Assembly (NCBI GenBank): GCA_046328115.1
Contig: JAXLXE010000003.1
Location: 310,001-374,000, forward strand
Origin: JAXLXE01 sp046328115
GTDB taxonomy: Bacteria > Chloroflexota > UBA6077 > JACCZL01
DNA length: 64,000 nt
Reading direction: 5' to 3'
Shown piece by piece: positions 35,009-42,434 of this stretch (its first letter is position 1; each line of letters starts with the position of its first letter). A program made the translations under genes and the position numbers. The notes under the pieces were generated by a model. That model was not told the DNA's origin. It saw only the letters and a list, made by a program, of their open reading frames with translations, and ran no database searches.

Positions 35009-35677
35009 TCACGCCTGGGGCTGGACCCGTAGGCGGTCCACCACGTCGCGAACGCCGGACGTCGCGCGGGCCGCGCCCACCACGGCCCGCCGCTCCGCCG
35101 TGGATCTAACCACGCCCGTCAGCGTCACCGTGCCGTCCGCCACGCTCACCAGGATCCGTTTCGCCTCACGCTCCGCCCGCCGCTCCAGCGCCTCCTCGAT
35201 CTCCCCGCGAATCTCCTCCGCCTCCACCGCCGGCGCATGCACCACCAGCCGATTCGTCACGCCCTTCACGCCCTGGAGGAACCGCACCGCGCGCTCCGTA
35301 TCCTCGCGCTGGTGCCAGGTCTCCACGCCACCCTCCAGCGTCACCCAGCCCGCGCTCACCGTGGACGTGATCCGCTGGTCCGGGACCACCACGTTCCACT
35401 CCAGCGCCTCTCGCACCGCCCGCGCGATCTCCGTATCCGTCCGCCCCGCGTCCGCTGGCAGCTTCACCTGGATATCGTTCGCCACGTCCAGCACCCCGTA
35501 CACCCGGTGCGCGGCGTCCTGGGCCGCCAGCTTCTTGGCGTACGAGTCCACCGTCCCCGTCAGCGTCACCACGCCGCCATCCACCGAGACGCCCACCTCC
35601 GTCTCCTTCACTCGCGTGTCCCAGCGCAGCTCCTTGATGATGTCCTGTTGAATCGCCGAATCAAGCCTCGCCATCAT
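35009..35677 (-). CDS. BON-domain protein (three repeats)
   Basis: Protein of 222 residues made of three BON domains: about 5-72 (DIIKELRWDTRVKETEVGVSVDGGVVTLTGTV), 78-145 (AVREALEWNVVVPDQRITSTVSAGWVTLEGGVETW) and 150-218 (IEEALERRAEREAKRILVSVADGTVTLTGVV). BON units are thought to bind phospholipid or stabilise the envelope, as in OsmY and Kbp. No signal peptide is visible from ATG 35677, so it may be cytosolic like Kbp. The frame runs upstream to 35869, but the domain content begins after the ATG-ATG at 35677. Confidence 0.87.
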   Translation of the reverse strand: MMARLDSAIQQDIIKELRWDTRVKETEVGVSVDGGVVTLTGTVDSYAKKLAAQDAAHRVYGVLDVANDIQVKLPADAGRTDTEIARAVREALEWNVVVPDQRITSTVSAGWVTLEGGVETWHQREDTERAVRFLQGVKGVTNRLVVHAPAVEAEEIRGEIEEALERRAEREAKRILVSVADGTVTLTGVVRSTAERRAVVGAARATSGVRDVVDRLRVQPQA

Positions 35678-35949
35678 GCCAAAACCCCCAACGCCGAAGT
35701 GATCCCAGAATCGCGCCCAACGTCTTGGCGCGTCGCACCCCCACCATGCCCCAGCCACGTCCCACGCCAGGTGCACAACAGTGAGCCCCACGTCGCACCC
35801 CGCCCAACAGTTACGCGTGATCTCGCCGCTCTCCGGGGTCATGGCGAGCGCGGCGAGGGATCTAGCCAACCGCCGGGCCCGCGGCCAAAGGCCGTAGGCC
35901 AGCCCAATCCGCCGCCTGCGTGCGCTGCAGCGACACCCTCGCCGAGAGC

Positions 35950-36372
35950 CTAGTGCCGCCCCTCAGCGTCGCTACCATCGCCGGCCGGCTCCAGCAAGTC
36001 CCACAGGTTCCCCCACGGATCGCGAAACACCGCAACCGTCCCATACGGCTCGCGCCGCGCCGGGCGAACGAACTCCACGCCACGCTCGCGATAGACCGCC
36101 ATGTCACGATTGAAGTCGCCCGTGTGCAGAAAGAGGAACACCCGGCCGCCGGTCTGATTGCCAATACGGCTGGCCTGCTCCTGGGTCGCCGCTCGTGCCA
36201 AGAGAAGCGCACAGCCAGTCGAGCCACGCGGAGCCACAACCACCCAGCGCTTGTCCTGCTCCGGCACGTACCGGTCCTCGATCAACTCAAAGCCCAGCAC
36301 GCCGACGTAGAAGGCCAGGGCCTCGTCGTAGTCCGGGACCACCAGCGAGACCAGCGCGATCGATTGCCTCAC
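35950..36372 (-). CDS. VOC-family (glyoxalase-like) protein
   Basis: Vicinal oxygen chelate protein of 140 residues. SIALVSLVVPDYDEALAFYVGVLGFEL is the first beta-alpha-beta-beta-beta half, and EPYGTVAVFRDPWGNLWDLLEP the end of the second. Metal ligands could include His in FLHTGDF and Glu in LLEPAG; the first-strand ligand position reads Val-Ser, so metal binding is uncertain. Probably a small-molecule lyase, dioxygenase or resistance protein. Start GTG 36372. Confidence 0.85.
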   Translation of the reverse strand: MRQSIALVSLVVPDYDEALAFYVGVLGFELIEDRYVPEQDKRWVVVAPRGSTGCALLLARAATQEQASRIGNQTGGRVFLFLHTGDFNRDMAVYRERGVEFVRPARREPYGTVAVFRDPWGNLWDLLEPAGDGSDAEGRH

Positions 36373-36400
36373 GGCTCCGACAGCCCCGGTCCGCGCCCCC

Positions 36401-36748
36401 TCAAGCCCGAAACTCGTGGACCACCTCGATGAGCCCTACGATGTTCTGGTTCAGCTCCTCCAGGTCCTCGGCCGGCACCCACCACTCCGTGTGGTCCGCC
36501 GCCCCCACCTTGTGAACGGGATAACGCTGCATGAACTCCGCACGGACCCGAAACCTGGTGACACAGCCGTAGCCGCTGGCAGGGACGTTCCAGTCCCGCG
36601 CGATCTGCACCGCGTACTGCTCGTTGGTCACCGGATAGAAGATCGGCTGCTCCGGCAACCGAGGCGGCCACCGCGTGCAGCCGCTCGCGCGCACCAGCGC
36701 GATCTCCTCAGGCCCCGTCGGCCGCCACAGCGTAACGGTCTCACTCAT
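36401..36748 (-). CDS. Hypothetical protein, ADP-ribosylation/crystallin J1-like family
   Basis: Small cytosolic protein of 115 residues with LYRP-like start (ETVTLWRPTGPEEIALVRASG), then TRWPPRLPEQPIFYPVTNEQYAVQIARDW and EWWVPAEDLEELNQNIVGLIEV. This resembles a widespread family often labelled ADP-ribosylation/crystallin J1 in annotations, without experimental support for that activity. It could be a compact ADP-ribosyltransferase-like fold. It precedes the VOC gene by 28 bases and may be cotranscribed. Confidence 0.7.
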   Translation of the reverse strand: MSETVTLWRPTGPEEIALVRASGCTRWPPRLPEQPIFYPVTNEQYAVQIARDWNVPASGYGCVTRFRVRAEFMQRYPVHKVGAADHTEWWVPAEDLEELNQNIVGLIEVVHEFRA

Positions 36749-36770
36749 TCACACAACGCCGACCCACTAA

Positions 36771-36803
36771 CCGGAGACCGGACGCATCCGAGCGGCCCGT
36801 CAT
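36771..36803 (+). repeat. Left 33-base direct repeat of the RM island
   Basis: CCGGAGACCGG followed by ACGCATCCGAGCGGCCCGTCAT; 29 of 33 bases match the copy at 40230-40262 in the same orientation. The pair brackets the lower-GC restriction-modification genes. Confidence 0.7.
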
Positions 36804-36964
36804 CCTGCCGTGTGCACCCCGAATGATCACTTCAGTACGTCCTTCGCCGCCTCCCTGCCTCCCTCCACGTGCCGGGCGGCGCACGAAGACACGCGGGAAG
36901 CGTGCTCAACTCGCACCCGAACGCAGGCACTATCCATTCTTGTGGATCGCCCCGACTGAGCTGT

Positions 36965-37477
36965 TCACGGGGCTAGAACCGTTCGTCCCATCGCTTCCTC
37001 TGGTTTGGGCGCCCCGTCGCGCGCGACAGAAGTGGAACCGACGCCCAACGAGGCTAGCAAGTCGCGAGCAGCGCTTACAGGATCCCCGAGCACATCCGTC
37101 TCCCACAACCGGACTACGTGCCAGCCGAGCTCGACCAGCGCCGTTTCTTGCTGGCGATCTCGCTCGACATTCCGCCCAATCTTCGCCACCCAGTACTCGG
37201 CATTTGCTCGAGACAAGAGTCGTCGCTGAAGCGATGCCCAGTCGCGCCCGTGCCAGAAGTCTCCATCGACGAACACGCAGAGCCGAAGCCGAGGAATTAC
37301 GAAGTCGGGTTTTCCCGGCAGGTCGACGACGTGCCTACGATAACGGACTCCCAGCCGCCACAGTGCTCGGCCGAGCTCCTGTTCGGCTCGCCCGCCTTCC
37401 CTCCGATTTCGCTGCTTGACCCGCGAGGCAGCCGGCGACGACGGGGCGAACCTCGAATACGAAGGAACGAGCGTCAC
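36965..37477 (-). CDS. vsr: Very short patch repair endonuclease (Vsr)
   Basis: Vsr-type nicking endonuclease of 170 residues that cuts next to T:G mismatches arising from 5-methylcytosine deamination. Characteristic blocks: RRHVVDLPGKPDFVIPRLRLCVFVDGDFWHGRDW (catalytic Asp in KPDFV and metal site), NAEYWVAKIGRNVERDRQ and LGWHVVRLWETDVL. It lies 14 bases downstream of the cytosine methylase gene, the classical pairing of dcm and vsr. Start GTG 37477. GC lower than in the surrounding chromosome. Confidence 0.93.
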   Translation of the reverse strand: MTLVPSYSRFAPSSPAASRVKQRNRREGGRAEQELGRALWRLGVRYRRHVVDLPGKPDFVIPRLRLCVFVDGDFWHGRDWASLQRRLLSRANAEYWVAKIGRNVERDRQQETALVELGWHVVRLWETDVLGDPVSAARDLLASLGVGSTSVARDGAPKPEEAMGRTVLAP

Positions 37478-37491
37478 CGGGCCGCGCCCCC

Positions 37492-38748
37492 CTAGAAAAG
37501 CATCGCAGCAGCAGCGGGCGTGGCATACCGGTGCCGCGCCCGAGAACCGCGTCCCGTGCCTGGGTGTGGCTCGTGCTCCCCGAGCCGGCTGAGGTACTCC
37601 GAAGGCACTTCAGCAGCGGCAGCAGGCTCCGGGATAGGGCTGCGGACGGGCGGCAGAAGCGTTAGGCCCTCGCTGAACGCCGGAAGCCCAAGCAATTGAG
37701 TACGTATCTCGCGTCCGAGTACCTCCGCCAAGAGCGACGGCACCGCGTTTCCTACCTGTCGCTGGACCGACACCGCGGAGCCCGCCACCCTGACATCATC
37801 TGGAAACGTCTGCAACCGACAGAGCTCTCGCTGACTTAGTCGGCGGCTCGCCCAGTGAAAGGGCCCTATGGCCGGCCCCGGCTGCGCCTGGATGGTCCAG
37901 GATGGACGGTCCTTTGCCAACTTGAGCAAGAATCCCCAGTAGTGTCGGCGCCAACCAAACAGAGGTAATCCCCCTCCCCTGTTCGTATGCCAGAGATAAT
38001 TCTGCCCTTCTGGAATCGATGGAAGCAGCCCCGCCCACTTCCCGCGGACCGATAGGATCTCGGCCTCGTCTAGCAAGTCGCTGCCCAGTGCATCCCAGGA
38101 ATTCCTGTAGTAGCTGGTTCCGTCGCAAGCCGTGCGGGGCCGCTCGGACGGCACAACTTCCGAAAGGGACTTCGGGAATCGAAACTCGCTACCGTCTCGC
38201 GCCGCGATGACAAAGGCGCGGCGTCGGACCTGAGGGACTCCCAGGTCGGATGCGTTGAGGACAGAGAACTGGGGCGCGTACGCGGTGCCAAGCTCCCTGT
38301 TAATCCGTCGAATCTCTCGATAAAGGAAGGCGAGTCCTTCGCTCTTCCCTGAATACGCAAGGCCCTCCACGTTTTCAAGAAGAAATGCGCGTGGGCGCGT
38401 GTCCGCGACTACGCGCAGATACGCCGACAGCGTGTCTGCGCGCGGATCCTGGAGGCGTCTCGTATCCCCGCTGACCCAGAAGCCGGCCTTTGAAAACGGC
38501 TGGCACGGTGGCCCTCCCACGACCAGGTCAACGTCACCGGGGAGAGCCCGAGCCGCGGCCAGAAGCGCGCCGGACTCGATATCAAAGATGTTCCCCTCTA
38601 TGACCGGCCACGGACGATTCTGCTGAAGTGTCGCAACGGAGTCGTGATCTTGATCGTTCGCGGCGCCGATGTCGAAGCCGGCCGCTTCTAGACCGTAGTC
38701 CAGTCCGCCGGCTCCGCTGAAGAGACTGATCACGCATGGTCTTCGCAT
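37492..38748 (-). CDS. DNA (cytosine-5) methyltransferase
   Basis: C5 methylase of 418 residues. Motif I ISLFSGAGGLDYGLEAAG, motif IV with catalytic Cys GGPPCQPFSKAG near 82, motif VI AFLLENVEGLAY, motif VIII QVRRRAFVIAA, and motifs IX-X RRLSQRELCRLQTFPDD and QVGNAVPSLLAEVLG are all present; the target recognition region lies about 195-300. It modifies a site that the endonuclease encoded upstream should cut. ATG 38748 is 12 bases after the endonuclease stop (TTG 38757 possible). No DCM-type specificity can be read from sequence. Confidence 0.96.
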   Translation of the reverse strand: MRRPCVISLFSGAGGLDYGLEAAGFDIGAANDQDHDSVATLQQNRPWPVIEGNIFDIESGALLAAARALPGDVDLVVGGPPCQPFSKAGFWVSGDTRRLQDPRADTLSAYLRVVADTRPRAFLLENVEGLAYSGKSEGLAFLYREIRRINRELGTAYAPQFSVLNASDLGVPQVRRRAFVIAARDGSEFRFPKSLSEVVPSERPRTACDGTSYYRNSWDALGSDLLDEAEILSVRGKWAGLLPSIPEGQNYLWHTNRGGGLPLFGWRRHYWGFLLKLAKDRPSWTIQAQPGPAIGPFHWASRRLSQRELCRLQTFPDDVRVAGSAVSVQRQVGNAVPSLLAEVLGREIRTQLLGLPAFSEGLTLLPPVRSPIPEPAAAAEVPSEYLSRLGEHEPHPGTGRGSRARHRYATPAAAAMLF

Positions 38749-38760
38749 TGAAGCCAAATC

Positions 38761-39930
38761 CTACCGCAGCGCCGACGCCAGCACGTATTCCACTGGCGAC
38801 TGCCAGCGCCCATCCACGAGTACGCGGTTTGACAGTCGGCCCTCACATGTCCGGTGCGGGTCTAGGTGCCCTGGAAGTGCGTACTGAAACTCCCAGCGGC
38901 TGGTGACCGCGTGCAAGCAGGCAGCCACGACATCAAACTCGCGCGGCTCGTAGTACCGCGAACACGGGTCGCTTCCGCGGCGGGTCCGCTGGAAATCCAT
39001 CCGAGGCGTGCCATCCGCGGCACGATTGCGGAGGACGTTCTTACATTCGACGGTCAGCAGTCGGCTGCCCAAGTACCGTAGCCGAACGTCCGGCCCTCCA
39101 TCCGCCTCGATTCTTTCGCAGTCGCTGACGCCTGCGACAGACTGGAGTTGCCTTACGAGATGCAATTCCGCAACCCAGCCCCGCACAGCCATCTTCAGGC
39201 GACGGGCGCCGGCGATGAGGTCGAGTACTTCATTTTCGGCTAACTCGAACTCCTGAGCCAAGTCATGCAGGCGGGCCCCGGTGATCTCTATCGTCTGCTC
39301 TGAGGGGACTTGACGCGACCGCTGCGAACCCACAAGCACGCGCTCGGCGAGGAGTTGCCGGTGACCCTGGTCCTCGCCGACGGCATCCCGCTCGAACCGC
39401 ACGTAGTCAAGAAACGAATGGTGGGTTCCGCCAACGAGCACTTCAACCGGTTCATCGGCTGCCGACCGTCGCTCTCGCTCCCAGACGTGCCAACCGTTCT
39501 GAAGGATCGCACCGACGTGCTGCCGCTTAAATTCTATTGAGATGAAGAACCGAGTCGGGTTGTGCAAGACTGGATCCGCCCCCACGAACACCCCCAGATC
39601 TGGGTCTATACCGAGGAACAGCGTGGTGTAGAGCCCATACGGATCCTGCCAGATCTCCTGTTCATGAATCTCCTTGGCGCCATATTTGACTTGAAACCGA
39701 TGCTCGTCATCCGGCCTGTTCTTGGTGGCCTTGGCGTTGGCAAAGAACGCATAAGCAACGATCCCCATGCGTTCCCCCTCCGCGGTCTCAAACACAATGC
39801 GGAAAGGCGCAACCGACGCGGACGAGACATAGAGAATGCGGCAACGCGCCAGGCGCAGACTGTCTAGCATGTACTCGACGAGCGGCTCGCGTCGTCGCGC
39901 CGATACCGAGTAGAGCCGATAGTCAGTCAA
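38761..39930 (-). CDS. Putative type II restriction endonuclease
   Basis: Protein of 389 residues in operon with a C5 methylase and Vsr. Near residue 290 it carries a PD-(D/E)xK-type nuclease core: EADGGPDVRLRYLGSRLLTVECKNVL, with Asp in GGPDV and ECK as the metal and catalytic triad. The N-terminal 200 residues (RILYVSSASVAPFRIVFETAEGERMG to LLVGGTHHSFLDYV) probably recognise DNA. No known specificity is recognised. Start is TTG behind GGGGGCGG. GC is low. The assignment rests on context plus the nuclease motif. Confidence 0.78.
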   Translation of the reverse strand: MTDYRLYSVSARRREPLVEYMLDSLRLARCRILYVSSASVAPFRIVFETAEGERMGIVAYAFFANAKATKNRPDDEHRFQVKYGAKEIHEQEIWQDPYGLYTTLFLGIDPDLGVFVGADPVLHNPTRFFISIEFKRQHVGAILQNGWHVWERERRSAADEPVEVLVGGTHHSFLDYVRFERDAVGEDQGHRQLLAERVLVGSQRSRQVPSEQTIEITGARLHDLAQEFELAENEVLDLIAGARRLKMAVRGWVAELHLVRQLQSVAGVSDCERIEADGGPDVRLRYLGSRLLTVECKNVLRNRAADGTPRMDFQRTRRGSDPCSRYYEPREFDVVAACLHAVTSRWEFQYALPGHLDPHRTCEGRLSNRVLVDGRWQSPVEYVLASALR

Positions 39931-40427
39931 TGAGCGCCGCCCCCGCCCAGGATCACCTGCCGAGCGTGGTGAGATGATAGATGTGGCCGTATGGGGACGT
40001 CACTTCAGTTGGAGCGGGATAATCAAGATTTCAGGCGCGATCTGCATTCAGACAGCGCAAACGCGTGATCGACACATCACTCTCGAATCCCAGCCAGAAA
40101 TCGTATGCCCGGGATTCACGCCGCCGCACCTCGGCGAGAGCCAAGAGTGCGCCGAACTCAGCGTTGTCCTCCCCAGGGCGCTCCGAACGCCTCGCTCCGG
40201 CATAAGTCCTGGTGATGCCCTCCCACCAGCCGGAGACCGGTCGCCTCCGAACGACCCGTCATTGTGTCACACGCTCCGCGATGATGGTACAGCCACGCCC
40301 GCGGCAGCCCGCCGCCAATGCCCAGTCTCACCTTTTCATTGCCTGCGCGTCACGACGGCCCTACCTTGGGTCTGCGAGCCAGCCAAACCCAACGCTCATC
40401 GGCTCCGAGGCATCCAGACTGCTGACC
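39931..40427. other. Intergenic region at the right edge of the RM island
   Basis: About 500 bases without a convincing gene. The first 200 are lower in GC, like the RM genes; composition returns to the chromosomal norm around 40150-40230, where the right direct repeat lies. Frames crossing it have no family features and odd composition. The region probably contains promoters for the endonuclease gene (minus) and the secreted protein gene (plus). Confidence 0.6.
40230..40262 (+). repeat. Right 33-base direct repeat of the RM island
   Basis: CCGGAGACCGG followed by TCGCCTCCGAACGACCCGTCAT; 29 of 33 bases match 36771-36803 in direct orientation, about 3.4 kb away. Confidence 0.7.
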
Positions 40428-41180
40428 ATGCATAGATTCTTCGATCGACACGGCTGTGCCACCCTCGTGCTCATGGTTGCCGCTATCGGGGTGTTCGTCA
40501 CGTACGGCCCCGGGCCGGGCATCGAGAACGCACCAGGACTTGAGCATCCGTCCCGTGGACGGCTCCAGGTCTGTATCGCGGAATTCGGTGACCCCCGGTT
40601 CGATCCAGGCGCGGCGGCCTGGCTCGTCGGCAGCGTGCTCTCGGATCAACGATCTCGCCCCCAGTGGCGCCAGCGCCAGCTACCCTGGCTGTGGGCAAAC
40701 GTCGCCTTGGGCTGCCCCACCGAGCCGGCAATGGCCGTCGCGGTCGCCCGCGGGCGGACAGCCACGATCGACAGCCTGGAGACCTTCACCAGGATCGACG
40801 CACCCAGCACCAGTCCGTACCTCGTGCATCTCGTGGTCATACCGGAGAGCCGACAGGGCGAGCTCCTGGGGCGATCGAGCCTGGCTCAACGCTCCGTCAG
40901 GATCGAGCAGATTGGACGCACGCGGTCCAGGGCGTTCAGCGTCACAAACGAGCTCTACCTCACGGACCGCGAGATAGTGGATCGCCCGTCTGTGGAATAC
41001 GCGCTCGGCTACTTCCTGCAACTCGGGTACGCCACACCCATTGCCGACATGCGCGATCCCACCGTCGTCCACGTTCCCGCGCTCCCGACGCCACCCCGAG
41101 TCTTCTCCCGCACCGAGCTTCGCGCCACCTACACAGCCCGCCAAACCGCGACCGCCAGGCGCGGCACCAACGACCGCTGA
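40428..41180 (+). CDS. Membrane-anchored hypothetical protein
   Basis: Protein of 250 residues with an N-terminal signal anchor (CATLVLMVAAIGVFVTYG) and an extracytoplasmic domain. RLQVCIAEFGDPRFDPGAAAWLVGSVLSD and MRDPTVVHVPALPTPPRVFSRTELRATYTAR are notable but match no family known to me. Two Cys (in LQVCIAE and ALGCPTE) could form a disulfide. The ATG at 40428 directly precedes the hydrophobic segment; the frame is open upstream without signal-like content. A large palindrome follows the stop. Confidence 0.65.
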   Translation: MHRFFDRHGCATLVLMVAAIGVFVTYGPGPGIENAPGLEHPSRGRLQVCIAEFGDPRFDPGAAAWLVGSVLSDQRSRPQWRQRQLPWLWANVALGCPTEPAMAVAVARGRTATIDSLETFTRIDAPSTSPYLVHLVVIPESRQGELLGRSSLAQRSVRIEQIGRTRSRAFSVTNELYLTDREIVDRPSVEYALGYFLQLGYATPIADMRDPTVVHVPALPTPPRVFSRTELRATYTARQTATARRGTNDR

Positions 41181-41190
41181 GCGTTGAACG

Positions 41191-41220
41191 CCCGCGCATC
41201 GGCACGTGCCGATGCGCGGG
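41191..41220. terminator. 30-base perfect palindrome, bidirectional terminator
   Basis: CCCGCGCATCGGCAC is followed by its exact reverse complement, forming a stem of 13 to 14 bp. It lies between two convergent stops (41180 and 41233), so it can terminate both transcripts. Confidence 0.75.
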
Positions 41221-41232
41221 CCATCGCGGCGA

Positions 41233-42117
41233 CTACCAACCCCTACCAATTCGGTTGCCGGAGTTGGCGCTCCATCCTGTGGAGCCGGAAGCATTCGCCT
41301 CACCCTGACCCTCATACCGATACCACAGCAGATCGCCGCCCAGGTCCACGGCGTACAGCACGTCGCCTACCCCGCCCCTGGTCTCGGTTCCGGCCACCAC
41401 CGTCCGAAAGCCTTGCCAGCCGTTCCCGATGGGATTCCCGGAGTTCGGATGCCAGCCGGTGCTGCCGGACCGATCCTCCTCCCCCTCACCCGTGTACCGG
41501 TACCAAAGCAAGTTGCCATTCTCGTGGATCGCGTAGATGCTGCCACCACTGCCAAAGACCTGCCGAAAATTCTGCCAGCCATTGCCAATCCGATTGCCTG
41601 AGTTCGGGTGCCAGCCCGTCCCACCGGTAGGGTCCTCCTGGCCGCTCCCCTGGTAGCGATACCATCGAAGGGCGCCATCCTGGTCCACGGCGTAGATGTT
41701 CAGTTGGAGCGGCTGCATCGGTGGCTGGTAAGGTGTGGCGAATACGCTCCGAAACCCGTGCCAGCCGGTTCCAATCGCGGTGCCCGAGGGCCGCTTCCAG
41801 CCGGTGTTGCCATCCGGATTAGCAAAGCCGCTGCCCAGATACTTGTACCAGCGCATGACGCCATCTTCCTGGATGGCCAGCACAACACCGTTCCCGCATC
41901 CCAGCACGTGCTTGAAAATCCAGCCGGCGCCGATCGCGTTGCCCGATTTGGGATCCCAGCCCGTAGAGCCGAGACGGTCGGGCGCACCGTCCCCTTCGTA
42001 CCGGTACCACAGAATGGCCCCCTCAAGCCGCACGCCATAGATCACCCCTTCGCGGCGCGGGAGGTTGACCTCCAGCTCGTTGCCATTACCGGCGTAGACT
42101 ATGTGACGGAAACCCAT
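41233..42117 (-). CDS. Tachylectin-2-like beta-propeller lectin
   Basis: Protein of 294 residues built from five beta-propeller blades of about 52 residues. Each blade contains an IYAV-x4-G-x-L-x-WYRY-x-G unit followed by GSTGWHPNSGNxIGxGW: blade starts are VIYGVRLEGAILWYRY, VVLAIQEDGVMRWYKY, NIYAVDQDGALRWYRY, SIYAIHENGNLLWYRY and VLYAVDLGGDLLWYRY. This matches tachylectin-2, a five-bladed GlcNAc/GalNAc-binding lectin of horseshoe crab with bacterial relatives. There is no clear signal peptide. It could bind cell-wall sugars or act in adhesion. A CRP-type palindrome lies 111 bases upstream. Confidence 0.87.
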   Translation of the reverse strand: MGFRHIVYAGNGNELEVNLPRREGVIYGVRLEGAILWYRYEGDGAPDRLGSTGWDPKSGNAIGAGWIFKHVLGCGNGVVLAIQEDGVMRWYKYLGSGFANPDGNTGWKRPSGTAIGTGWHGFRSVFATPYQPPMQPLQLNIYAVDQDGALRWYRYQGSGQEDPTGGTGWHPNSGNRIGNGWQNFRQVFGSGGSIYAIHENGNLLWYRYTGEGEEDRSGSTGWHPNSGNPIGNGWQGFRTVVAGTETRGGVGDVLYAVDLGGDLLWYRYEGQGEANASGSTGWSANSGNRIGRGW

Positions 42118-42434
42118 GGCCGTCGCCTCCAGTGTGTCGCTGCCTGGAGCGCGGCGCCAGCGTCGGCCGGCGTCACGAGGTCAGGCAACGGAATAGCGCC
42201 AGCCTACCTTCCCGCGAGCACGCCGTCTGTGACCCGCGTCACAGCCCACCCCGGACCCAACCTGTCCCCGCACGGTGGGCTCCCCCCGTGTTGAATCGCT
42301 CTGGCATAGCCCCCCGCTGCGGCCCGTCCCGCGTCCATCTAGTCCATACAGTCCAGATGGTCCATCACCACGCCACGCACTCAGACTTCCGCGCGCAATT
42401 CATAGTCCGGAACAGCTTGTCAGCACACGGCCTG
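42118..42434. other. Intergenic region upstream of the lectin gene
   Basis: About 317 bases between the lectin start and the convergently placed end of the ABC operon. It contains the CRP-type palindrome at 42228-42243 and short TAGTCCAT/CAGTCCA repeats near 42336-42352. No gene is supported. Confidence 0.6.
42228..42243. promoter_or_regulatory. CRP/FNR-type palindrome upstream of the lectin
   Basis: TGTGACCCGCGTCACA, a perfect TGTGA-N6-TCACA inverted repeat, 111 bases before the tachylectin-like start. With the site at 28181-28196 it shares TCTGTGA-N3-GCG-TCACA, so both may be bound by the same regulator, which is not encoded in the window. Confidence 0.6.

Noticed and set aside
36965..40262. 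Prophage or integrative element around the RM genes
   Set aside because: No integrase, transposase, structural phage gene or tRNA target is present; only the direct repeats suggest mobility.
39974..40435. A 153-codon frame in the intergenic region right of the RM island
   Set aside because: No ribosome site, no recognisable domain, composition changes along its length, and it crosses the direct repeat.
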